Shown here piece by piece: positions 1 to 5,795 of a stretch of DNA of 5,825 nt. The stretch is from Chloroflexota bacterium (GTDB taxonomy: Bacteria > Chloroflexota > Anaerolineae > Anaerolineales > UBA11858): NCBI GenBank assembly GCA_003513015.1, contig DOTA01000023.1:1-5825 (forward strand), read 5' to 3'. The notes beneath the pieces are model-generated. The model did not search any database. It worked only from the letters and a program-made list of their open reading frames with translations, and was not told where the DNA came from. The number at the start of each line of letters is the position of its first letter. Position 1 is the stretch's first letter. The position numbers were made by a program, and so were the translations under genes.

Positions 1-166
1 CCGTGGGCCGTGCTGCGTACCAGATGGCTGCCAATCCGATGGTTAAGAGCGCCAGAATGGCAAAATCTCGCCGTTTGGGGCCGTCACGCAGCAGCAAGAA
101 TGCACTCACACTCAATAAAAGGATGGCCCCGATCACAAACGATTGTTGATTAATCAAAGTACCCAT
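1..166 (-). CDS. N-terminal part of a small membrane protein, function unknown
   Basis: An open frame begins with ATG at 166 on the minus strand and runs off the left edge, giving 55 codons. It begins MGTLINQQSFVIGAILLL. Two hydrophobic stretches are visible, about residues 9-27 and 36-50, separated by a charged turn (RDGPKRRD), so it is a membrane protein or a membrane-anchored one. An AAAGG Shine-Dalgarno lies 8 nt upstream of the ATG, which supports this start. The gene is divergent from the EF-G-like gene and shares a 209-bp intergenic region with it. The remaining domain lies outside the window, so no function can be assigned. A membrane-anchored thioredoxin-like protein is one possibility, but nothing visible shows it. 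Confidence 0.62.
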   Translation of the reverse strand, partial: MGTLINQQSFVIGAILLLSVSAFLLLRDGPKRRDFAILALLTIGLAAIWYAARPT

Positions 167-174
167 AAAATTTG

Positions 175-179
175 CCTTT
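175..179 (-). promoter_or_regulatory. Shine-Dalgarno of the left-edge membrane protein
   Basis: On the minus strand AAAGG is followed by 8 nt and then ATG at 166. The spacing is normal and it supports the chosen start. No convincing promoter for this gene was found. The best candidate is TTGTCA (244-249) with TATAGG (220-225) at 18 bp, which is weak. Confidence 0.5.
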
Positions 180-242
180 GGTGAACATAATTTTGGCATA
201 CACGAATAGAGAATTTTAACCTATAATTGGGCGCTGTGCGCT

Positions 243-271
243 TTGACAATCTATCTGACTTGTCTTAGAAT
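243..271 (+). promoter_or_regulatory. Sigma70-type promoter of the EF-G-like gene
   Basis: A perfect -35 TTGACA (243-248) is followed by 17 bp and a -10 TAGAAT (266-271; 5 of 6 bases match TATAAT). Transcription would start near 278 and give a leader of about 97 nt before the ATG at 376. The same TAGAAT -10 with 17-bp spacing occurs in front of the tRNA gene in this window, which strengthens both calls. An inverted repeat GCGC-TGT-GCGC (231-241) ends 1 bp upstream of the -35. Confidence 0.72.
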
Positions 272-357
272 CGCCAGGCTGTGTTCTGTAAATTTTAGAG
301 TGTGCCAAATCAATCGAGTTAATATTTTTGTTTTGGTGCGCCAAGATAATCCTGATT

Positions 358-365
358 GAGGAAGG
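358..365 (+). promoter_or_regulatory. Ribosome binding site deciding the EF-G-like start
   Basis: GAGGAAGG ends 10 nt before the ATG at 376. The frame stays open upstream to a TTG at 328, but that codon has no Shine-Dalgarno and the extra 16 residues do not resemble the start of an EF-G. The ATG at 376 gives the family-like beginning MKEYTTQFIRNVVLV, so it is preferred. Confidence 0.6.
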
Positions 366-375
366 TTCCCATTCA

Positions 376-2439
376 ATGAAAGAATATACAACCCAATTTA
401 TCCGAAACGTTGTGCTTGTCTCTCATAGCAGTGCGGGGAAAACCATGCTTGCTGAAGCCCTGCTCCATTTTACAGGTGTAACCACTCGCCTGGGCCGCAT
501 CGAAGATGGCACGACCGTATCGGACTTTGAAGATGAAGAGCATCGCCGCGGCATTTCTTTGTCAACCTCCGTGATCCCGATTGAGTACAAAGATACTAAG
601 ATTAATTTCTTAGATACGCCGGGTTACACGGATTTTGTTGGCGAAGTGATTTCTGCGGCGCGGGTTGCCGATAGTGCCATCGTGATTGTGGATGCAGTTT
701 CGGGGGCCGAGGTGGGCACCGAAATCGGTTTGAACTACGCTGAAGAGTTTGGCCTGCCGCGTTTCTTGGTAATCAATAAAATGAATCGCGATAACGCTGA
801 TTTTCAGAAAGCTCTGGCATCTGTCCAAAGCATCACCGAAGCGCGTTTGATCCCCTTGCAACTCCCCTGGGGCGAAAAAGCAGATTTTCAGGGCGTCATC
901 GATTTGCTCACCATGAAGGCTTACGCCGGAGCTGGCAAAACGGCCACAGATATCCCCGCTGATTATGCCGACGCCGCTGAAGAAGCCCGCATGGAACTGA
1001 TCGAAGCTGCTGCCGAAGGCGACGACGAATTGTTAATGAAATACCTCGAAGGTGAAGAACTCAACCCCAAAGAGGTCATCAACGGTTTGAAAGCCGCCGT
1101 TTTGGCAGGCACCAGCGTCCCTGTTTTTGTCACCGCTGGAACGGCAGAAATTGGTCTTGCCCCGCTTTTGGATGCCATTGTAAATTTGCTGCCTTCTCCC
1201 GATCAGATGCCCCCCGCTGTGGCTCAAGGCGCTGGTGGAGAGGAAAAACTCAGCGCTTCCGACAGTGGCCCGCTCGCCGCCTATGTTTGGAAAACCACTG
1301 CCGATCCCTTCGTGGGCAAAATCACCTATTTCCGGGTCTATTCTGGCTCTGTCACCTCCGACAGCCGGGTTTGGAATCAGAACATGGAAACCGAAGAGCG
1401 CTTTGGTGGTATCTCCATTATGCGCGGCAAAGACCAATTGGGTGTCAAAATTGTGCATGCCGGTGATATTGGCTCAGTTCCGAAACTAAACGCTACCTCC
1501 ACTGGGCATACCTTCTGCGATAGAGGCCACCCGCTTTCATTGACGGTTCCCGAATATCCCAGTGCACTTTTCCGAGTTGCCATTAGTCCCAAAACCCAGG
1601 CTGATTCCGCTAAGCTCAGTCCTACCCTCACCCGCCTGTGCGAGGAAGACATGACTCTCTCTTGGGAGCAGGTTCCTGCCACTCGCCAGACTATTTTGCA
1701 AGGCATGGGCGATCAGCACATTGATGTGGCAGTTCGCAAGGCTGAACACAAATTCCAGACCGCGCTTGATCTTCACGAGCCAAAGGTGCCCTACCAGGAA
1801 ACCATCACCCGTTCCGGTTCGGCCCAATATCGCCACAAAAAACAAACTGGCGGCTCCGGCCAATTTGGTGAAGTGCACCTGACCCTTTCGCCCGCGGTAG
1901 AAGAAGATTACGAATTTTCGTGGGATGTCTTCGGTGGTTCCATCTCGCAAAACTACCGCCCCGCCATTGAAAAAGGTGCCAAAAGCGTCATGAAAGATGG
2001 TGTTATGGCGGGTTATCCGGTACACAGCATTAAAATCTCGGTGTTCGATGGCAAAGAGCACCCCGTAGATTCGAAACCGGTGGCCTTCGAAATTGCCGCC
2101 CGTGAATGCTTCAAACTGGCCTTCAAGGATGCTGGCCCCGTGCTGTTGGAGCCCATCATGGATGTCAAAGTTACTGTACCTGAAAACAATATGGGTGATA
2201 TCCTTGGCGATATGAACACCCGCCGCGCTCGGGTCCAGGGCATGGATACGCAAAAAGGCCGCTCGGTGGTTTCGGCGCAAGTGCCGTTGGCCGAAATCCA
2301 GCGCTATACCACTGACCTGCGCTCGATGACCGGTGGCCGCGGGGTTTTCACCATGGAATTCTCGCACTACGAGCAGGTTCCGGCCCACTTGGTTCAAGAA
2401 ATCGTTGCAGCAGCAGCCAAGGAAAAAGAAGAAGAGTAA
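376..2439 (+). CDS. fusA: Elongation factor G family GTPase, EF-G-2-like paralogue
   Basis: This 687-residue protein is full length for EF-G, the ribosomal translocase. The GTPase domain covers about residues 8-275: G1 SHSSAGKT (16-23), G2 region RRGIS (57-61, Ser for the usual Thr), G3 DTPGY (80-84), G4 NKMN (134-137) and a likely G5 near TAG (253-255). Domain II follows (about 297-380), then domain III with GMGDQHID (443-450), domain IV with HKKQTGGSGQFGEV (487-500), and domain V with LLEPIMDVKV and LRSMTGGRG. The domain IV tip keeps a His (H562, in EHPVDS) that aligns with the translocation-critical tip His of canonical EF-G. Two active-site changes stand out: Tyr84 replaces the catalytic His of DTPGH, and Asn137 replaces the Asp of NKxD. 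Such divergence suggests an EF-G-2-type paralogue, so the symbol fusA denotes the family only. No str-operon partner (rpsL, rpsG, tuf) is adjacent. The gene has its own promoter and terminator and appears monocistronic. Confidence 0.93.
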   Translation: MKEYTTQFIRNVVLVSHSSAGKTMLAEALLHFTGVTTRLGRIEDGTTVSDFEDEEHRRGISLSTSVIPIEYKDTKINFLDTPGYTDFVGEVISAARVADSAIVIVDAVSGAEVGTEIGLNYAEEFGLPRFLVINKMNRDNADFQKALASVQSITEARLIPLQLPWGEKADFQGVIDLLTMKAYAGAGKTATDIPADYADAAEEARMELIEAAAEGDDELLMKYLEGEELNPKEVINGLKAAVLAGTSVPVFVTAGTAEIGLAPLLDAIVNLLPSPDQMPPAVAQGAGGEEKLSASDSGPLAAYVWKTTADPFVGKITYFRVYSGSVTSDSRVWNQNMETEERFGGISIMRGKDQLGVKIVHAGDIGSVPKLNATSTGHTFCDRGHPLSLTVPEYPSALFRVAISPKTQADSAKLSPTLTRLCEEDMTLSWEQVPATRQTILQGMGDQHIDVAVRKAEHKFQTALDLHEPKVPYQETITRSGSAQYRHKKQTGGSGQFGEVHLTLSPAVEEDYEFSWDVFGGSISQNYRPAIEKGAKSVMKDGVMAGYPVHSIKISVFDGKEHPVDSKPVAFEIAARECFKLAFKDAGPVLLEPIMDVKVTVPENNMGDILGDMNTRRARVQGMDTQKGRSVVSAQVPLAEIQRYTTDLRSMTGGRGVFTMEFSHYEQVPAHLVQEIVAAAAKEKEEE

Positions 2440-2466
2440 AAAAAACCTCTTCTTTTGATGAATCTA

Positions 2467-2501
2467 AAAACCCCCGGGCAACTTGAACGCCTGGGGGTTT
2501 T
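2467..2501. terminator. Bidirectional intrinsic terminator between converging genes
   Basis: A 13-bp stem pairs AAAACCCCCGGGC (2467-2479) with GCCTGGGGGTTTT (2489-2501) through one G-U wobble, with a 9-nt loop. The GC core is flanked by an A run on the left and a T run on the right, so it can terminate the EF-G-like transcript going right and the PAP2 transcript going left. It starts 28 bp after the EF-G stop and ends 60 bp from the PAP2 stop. Confidence 0.88.
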
Positions 2502-2561
2502 CGCGTACCCAAAATGGAAACACTCACCTGAAATTTTGGCGTGGCAGCTTCGTCCCGAAAT

Positions 2562-3560
2562 TTAGTGTAGCTTTTGGGCCGGTTCCGCCAATTTCAAGCG
2601 GATGAACACCCACGGAGCGCCTAGCGACATCCAAATACCGGCCAACCCATAGCGCAAGTAGCGAAAGGCGTAGGCCACAAAATCATGCCCATCAGGGAAG
2701 ATCAGATCCAATCCCATCCAAATAGCTAAAACTCCGATCAGGCCGACGAGATAACGCAACGCCAGCTTCCAAAAAGCGGCTTTGACTTCAAACCCGCCGC
2801 GCGCTTTCATCAAAATTGCGCCGCTTACCAGACCAAACAGCACCGCCGCGTTTGTAACCACGCCCGACATTGAAAATGGATCGATGGCATTAACCTCCTG
2901 CAAGGCAGTATTGGCATTTTGTACCCACACCGCAGGAATTTCAATGCCGCCCACAACTGCCAGGATCAAGCTACCAATCAGTAAACTACCCATCGAAATC
3001 GCAAACATGAGGCTGATTTGGGCCGCAATGGAATATTTATTGATCCAGGCGCTGACCGGTTTTTCGAAACGCAAGAATACCCATAAAACGATTGCACCTA
3101 AAAGCCAACCGCTGAGTACGTCTAAATAGAAGTGCATGCCCAAAACCATGCGCGAAAGCCCAATCAAAAACATCAGCAAAACGGCTGTGATCCAGGCCCA
3201 GGGTTTTTGGATGCTGGAGGCCATCAACCCCCACACGGCTACGGCATTTTGGGAATGCCCCGAAGGTGCACCAAAGCCGGTTTCGATAGCATGCGCTTTT
3301 ACCTCCGTTGAATACCAAAAAGGCCGGGGCAGATGAAAAATCCACTTGAAATACGAGTTGATCGTGCCGCTGACCATCAACATGATGCCGGTGCGCAGTC
3401 CCAGGGTGCTGTCGATACACCAATACAAAGCCGGAAAGATCAATAAATAGAATTCTTCGTTGCCTAAAAAGGTGAAGCCCTTCATTAAAGTGACAAATCC
3501 CTCGCCGAAGGTTTGCAACCACAAAATCAGGGTGATGCCGCTATCGAGAATCGTGTCCAT
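2562..3560 (-). CDS. PAP2-family membrane phosphatase
   Basis: This 332-residue integral membrane protein carries all three PAP2 signatures: K72-x6-R79-P80, P99-S-G-H102, and S136-R137-x5-H143-x3-D147. In this family the second motif's His acts as general acid and the third motif's His as nucleophile, hydrolysing phosphomonoesters or pyrophosphates of lipids (phosphatidic acid, undecaprenyl pyrophosphate and others) at the membrane. Five hydrophobic segments fit the PAP2 core (residues about 36-166). About 165 further residues carry roughly four more hydrophobic segments (about 178-206, 232-251, 268-288, 296-325), so it is longer than a minimal PAP2 enzyme. The start is ATG at 3560, preceded by GGAGG with 5 nt spacing. 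A TTG four codons upstream overlaps that Shine-Dalgarno and is unlikely. It is the last gene of the probable minus-strand operon. The substrate cannot be read from sequence. Confidence 0.92.
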   Translation of the reverse strand: MDTILDSGITLILWLQTFGEGFVTLMKGFTFLGNEEFYLLIFPALYWCIDSTLGLRTGIMLMVSGTINSYFKWIFHLPRPFWYSTEVKAHAIETGFGAPSGHSQNAVAVWGLMASSIQKPWAWITAVLLMFLIGLSRMVLGMHFYLDVLSGWLLGAIVLWVFLRFEKPVSAWINKYSIAAQISLMFAISMGSLLIGSLILAVVGGIEIPAVWVQNANTALQEVNAIDPFSMSGVVTNAAVLFGLVSGAILMKARGGFEVKAAFWKLALRYLVGLIGVLAIWMGLDLIFPDGHDFVAYAFRYLRYGLAGIWMSLGAPWVFIRLKLAEPAQKLH

Positions 3561-3565
3561 GATTT

Positions 3566-3570
3566 CCTCC
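3566..3570 (-). promoter_or_regulatory. Strong Shine-Dalgarno setting the PAP2 start
   Basis: GGAGG lies 5 nt before the ATG at 3560. The longer frame from TTG at 3572 would use these same bases as codons, so the ATG is the real start. This is the only clear signal in the 70-bp gap after the hydrolase gene. No promoter or terminator is evident there. Confidence 0.75.
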
Positions 3571-3630
3571 AATTTTTCTGTTTGATGCTACTGGTTGAGC
3601 ATGAGAAGTGATTTTTGGGGCTTGACTGGG

Positions 3631-4383
3631 TTATTCGGCCACGCTGCGGATGAATTGTTCTGCTGCTGCAAACACCTGCCCGCGCTGTTGGTCGCGCGTG
3701 ATGGCATGGCCGCTGTTTTCGATCATCAGCATTTCTTTGCGCGGGCTGCCCAGCGCGGCATAGATTTTCTTCATGTTTTCGGGCGCTACGCCTTTATCAT
3801 CCAGCGAGTGGATCAGCAGCACAGGGGCGCTCACCTGGGGCAGGCTGGCGCGCAGCACCTTGAGCAGTTCTACCAATTCCGCGATGGCCCGCGTGGGGTA
3901 GTAGGGGTAATCCACATGATCTTTGGCGACTTCCGGATCAAACCAATCGGGTTCGCCCTTCGCCATTTTGGGTTGCAGATGATACAGGTAGCGGACATAG
4001 GGCAAACGCGGATCGTGCGGTAATTCATAAGGTGTGGACATGGCCACCACACCCGCAACCGGGAATTGGGCCGCGAAACTCAAAGATAGGATTCCTCCCA
4101 TGGAGAGGCCGCACACAAAAATCCGGTCGGTGACGCCCTGGAGAAGGTGCCAGCCATCTTCTACGGAGAGCAGCCAATCTTGCCAACGCGCCCGTTGCAT
4201 ATCTTCTGGCTGGGTGGCGTGGCCCGTTAATCGCACCCCTAAAACCGAATATCCCCGTTGATTGAGATATTCGCCCATTTCGCGCATTTCTTTGGGCGCG
4301 CCGGTAAAACCGTGGATCAGCAAGCAGCCAGTGCGCCCGCCCGGGAAGAAGAAGGGTTCGGCGGTGGAGACGATGGCGCTCAT
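3631..4383 (-). CDS. Alpha/beta hydrolase, Est30-like carboxylesterase/monoacylglycerol lipase type
   Basis: This 250-residue cytoplasmic-looking protein has no signal peptide. It shows the alpha/beta hydrolase order: oxyanion-hole strand LIHGFTGAP (22-30), nucleophile elbow GLSMGG with Ser94, likely acid Asp195 in HSLDDKGVAP, and His226 in ENSGHAITRDQ. The length, the HGFTG loop, the short cap and the SGHxITxDQ ending are close to what I remember of Geobacillus Est30 carboxylesterase, which also has its Ser at 94. Such enzymes hydrolyse short to medium acyl esters or monoacylglycerols. The gene overlaps the peptidase stop by 4 bp (ATGA) and has no good Shine-Dalgarno of its own, which points to translational coupling. 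The exact substrate is unknown. Confidence 0.9.
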   Translation of the reverse strand: MSAIVSTAEPFFFPGGRTGCLLIHGFTGAPKEMREMGEYLNQRGYSVLGVRLTGHATQPEDMQRARWQDWLLSVEDGWHLLQGVTDRIFVCGLSMGGILSLSFAAQFPVAGVVAMSTPYELPHDPRLPYVRYLYHLQPKMAKGEPDWFDPEVAKDHVDYPYYPTRAIAELVELLKVLRASLPQVSAPVLLIHSLDDKGVAPENMKKIYAALGSPRKEMLMIENSGHAITRDQQRGQVFAAAEQFIRSVAE

Positions 4384-5501
4384 GCCAGGGTGATCAATGC
4401 GCGGGGCAGGTCGGTCAGGCTTTGGCAGCCGTCTGTGGTGATGACCACATCATCTTCGATGCGCACGCCATTACGATTGGTGAGGTAGATACCCGGCTCG
4501 ATGGTGAAACTCATGCCGGGTTCCAGGGGCATCTGGTTGTCACCGCGGATGTAGGGTTCCTCGTGGCCCTCCAGCCCCAGGCCGTGCCCGGTGCGATGCG
4601 TGAAATATTTGCCGTATCCAGCCGATGCGATCACCTCACGGGCGGCGCGGTCAACCGCCGCGGCAGGCACGCTCGGCCGCGCGGTAGCATGCGCGGCCTG
4701 ATTGGCGGCCAACACGATTTCGGCGATTCTACGGAATTCGGTATCCACCTCGCCGATGGCGAAGGTGCGGGTGATGTCAGAGAAGTAACCATCTACATTC
4801 GCGCCCCAATCGATCACGAGCAGATCCCCGGCTTGTAGCTTGCGTTCCGAGGGGGCCGCGTGGGGGTTGGCGCTGTTGGGGCCGCCCGAAACGATCGGGA
4901 AAAATGGCAACTGTGGGTTAGAGCCGTGGCGCAGCAGTTGCATGGAGAGTTCCGCGGCGATTTCTTTTTCAGTTACGCCAATTTTGACCGCGGGCAAGGT
5001 GGCTTGCAAAGCTTCTTGGGCAATCTGAGCGGCTTGCTGCATGGCTGCGATCTCGCTCTCATCTTTATACATGCGCAGGGTGGCAATGACCTCGTCAGCG
5101 GGCAAGACGGTGGCTTCCGGGGCGGCCTCTTGCAGCAAGCGCAACTCAAGTAGGCGTAAGGCCCGGGATTCTGCGCCAATTTGCGCTTTCTCTAATCCGG
5201 CGGCTTGCAAGGCCTGAGCGAAAACCTGGCTCCATTGGGTGGGGTCTTCGCCATAGGTGAAGCTGTGCAAGGGATATTGCACTTCTTGGAGTTTGGCGGC
5301 TTCCAACTCCGGGAGCACGATCACAGGGTCATTTTGGGCGGAGAAGAAGACTACCACTGGCCGCTCGCTAAAGTGAAAATGCAGCCCGGTTAGATAGTGT
5401 AGGCTGGGGCTGGGATTGATGGCGATGGCCCGCGGGCCATTTTGTTGAAGTGTTTCGATGAGTTTCTTTTGACGGGTTTGTAGAACAGATGGTGGGATCA
5501 A
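4380..5501 (-). CDS. M24-family Xaa-Pro peptidase (aminopeptidase P / prolidase type)
   Basis: This 373-residue cytoplasmic metallopeptidase has an N-terminal creatinase-like domain (about 1-140) followed by a pita-bread catalytic domain (about 145-370). The five metal ligands of M24 enzymes are all present: D231 in DWGANVDGYF, D242 in SDITRTF, H306 in RTGHGLGLEGHEEP, E335 in IEPGIYL and E349 in GVRIEDDV. H214 (ANPHA) and H313 match the conserved substrate-side histidines. It should remove N-terminal residues before proline or split Xaa-Pro dipeptides. The pepP and pepQ roles cannot be separated here. The start is TTG at 5501, chosen because GGAGG lies 9 nt upstream and the next in-frame Met is at residue 144, inside the protein. 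It is the first gene of the probable operon, and its stop overlaps the hydrolase start. Confidence 0.93.
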   Translation of the reverse strand: MIPPSVLQTRQKKLIETLQQNGPRAIAINPSPSLHYLTGLHFHFSERPVVVFFSAQNDPVIVLPELEAAKLQEVQYPLHSFTYGEDPTQWSQVFAQALQAAGLEKAQIGAESRALRLLELRLLQEAAPEATVLPADEVIATLRMYKDESEIAAMQQAAQIAQEALQATLPAVKIGVTEKEIAAELSMQLLRHGSNPQLPFFPIVSGGPNSANPHAAPSERKLQAGDLLVIDWGANVDGYFSDITRTFAIGEVDTEFRRIAEIVLAANQAAHATARPSVPAAAVDRAAREVIASAGYGKYFTHRTGHGLGLEGHEEPYIRGDNQMPLEPGMSFTIEPGIYLTNRNGVRIEDDVVITTDGCQSLTDLPRALITLA

Positions 5502-5510
5502 GGTGTTTTT

Positions 5511-5515
5511 CCTCC
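5511..5515 (-). promoter_or_regulatory. Shine-Dalgarno that selects a TTG start for the peptidase
   Basis: On the minus strand GGAGG is followed by 9 nt (AAAAACACC) and TTG. No ATG or GTG lies at a workable distance, so the peptidase probably starts with TTG. Confidence 0.7.
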
Positions 5516-5534
5516 GGGTCGGTTACTTTTTCTT

Positions 5535-5554
5535 ATTATAGCTGGTTGTGTCAA
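5535..5554 (-). promoter_or_regulatory. Candidate promoter of the peptidase-hydrolase-PAP2 operon
   Basis: Reading on the minus strand, a perfect TATAAT (5535-5540) lies about 34 bp before the TTG start. A perfect TTGACA (5549-5554) lies only 8 bp upstream of it, too close to be its ordinary -35. No good -35 is found 16-18 bp upstream of TATAAT. A weaker alternative is TTGACT (5633-5638), 17 bp, AGTAAT (5610-5615). A promoter is expected here, but which hexamers are used is unclear. Confidence 0.42.
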
Positions 5555-5646
5555 AGTTCTGGCACAGAGATTTGATATTGAAAATGGATTCTTTCGAGCT
5601 TTCGTTTTGATTACTTTTAGCTTACCCTTCGCAGTCAAAAATTCTC

Positions 5647-5675
5647 TTGTCTGATTTCAGGGAGTGCGTTAGAAT
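5647..5675 (+). promoter_or_regulatory. Sigma70-type promoter of tRNA-Ala
   Basis: The -35 TTGTCT (5647-5652) and -10 TAGAAT (5670-5675) are separated by 17 bp. Transcription would start near 5682, about 15 nt before the mature tRNA 5' end, a typical short leader for RNase P removal. The -10 is identical to that of the EF-G-like gene. Confidence 0.7.
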
Positions 5676-5696
5676 AGCGGCTCATGAAAATTGTCT

Positions 5697-5769
5697 GGGC
5701 CTGTAGCGCAGTTGGGAGCGCGCTTCAATCGCACTGAAGAGGTCGCGGGTTCGAATCCCGCCAGGTCCA
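5697..5769 (+). tRNA. tRNA-Ala with anticodon CGC
   Basis: The 73-nt sequence folds into a full cloverleaf. The acceptor is GGGCCTG/CAGGTCC, with a G3:U70 wobble (bases 5699 and 5766), the main alanine identity element. The D stem is GCGC/GCGC. The anticodon stem is CTTCA/TGAAG with loop ATCGCAC, giving anticodon CGC at 5730-5732, which reads GCG (Ala). The variable region is AGGTC, and the T stem GCGGG/CCCGC carries the TTCGAAT loop. The discriminator is A73. The 3' CCA is not encoded (TCATC follows), so it must be added by CCA-adding enzyme. The anticodon and the G3:U70 pair agree on alanine independently. Confidence 0.96.
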
Positions 5770-5776
5770 TCATCTC

Positions 5777-5783
5777 TTTTTTT
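5777..5783 (+). terminator. T run after tRNA-Ala, possible weak terminator
   Basis: Seven consecutive T residues start 7 nt after the discriminator base. No separate hairpin precedes them. Only the tRNA's own T-arm and acceptor could serve as the stem, so this could equally be a read-through spacer to the downstream purine-rich sequence. Confidence 0.3.
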
Positions 5784-5795
5784 ATTGAAACAATT

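Larger units (their letters stand above)
2562..5501 (-). other. Probable three-gene operon: peptidase, hydrolase, PAP2 phosphatase
   Basis: The three genes are co-directional. The first two overlap by 4 bp and the third follows after 70 bp with no visible terminator or promoter in the gap. The hairpin at 2467-2501 closes the unit downstream. Co-transcription of the first two is very likely, and inclusion of PAP2 is likely but less certain. Confidence 0.7.

Noticed and set aside
222..227. Perfect TATAAT upstream of the EF-G promoter
   Set aside because: No -35 is found at 16-19 bp (the nearest, TTGGCA at 193-198, is 23 bp away) and there is no extended -10. The TTGACA/TAGAAT pair downstream is much better.
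328..375. Upstream extension of the EF-G-like gene from TTG at 328
   Set aside because: There is no Shine-Dalgarno before the TTG, the extra 16 residues do not look like an EF-G start, and the ATG at 376 has a spaced GAGGAAGG.
1537..2397. 286-codon open frame on the minus strand inside the EF-G-like gene
   Set aside because: The opposite strand encodes clear EF-G domains II-V. The antisense protein has no recognisable motif and no Shine-Dalgarno-supported start, so it is a codon-bias shadow.
3561..3572. Four-codon TTG extension of the PAP2 protein
   Set aside because: These codons are the Shine-Dalgarno (GGAGG) of the downstream ATG.
3585..3602. Short inverted repeat ATGCT/AGCAT between hydrolase and PAP2
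   Set aside because: It has only 5 bp with an 8-nt loop and no T run, too weak to call a terminator or operator.
3595..4023. 142-codon plus-strand frame opposite the hydrolase
   Set aside because: It lies antisense to the catalytic region of an intact alpha/beta hydrolase, and its composition (His and Phe rich) is typical of a shadow frame.
5684..5737. Small 17-codon frame starting ATG in front of the tRNA
   Set aside because: It runs into the tRNA cloverleaf and ends in its anticodon stem. It has no Shine-Dalgarno, and the tRNA fully explains the sequence.
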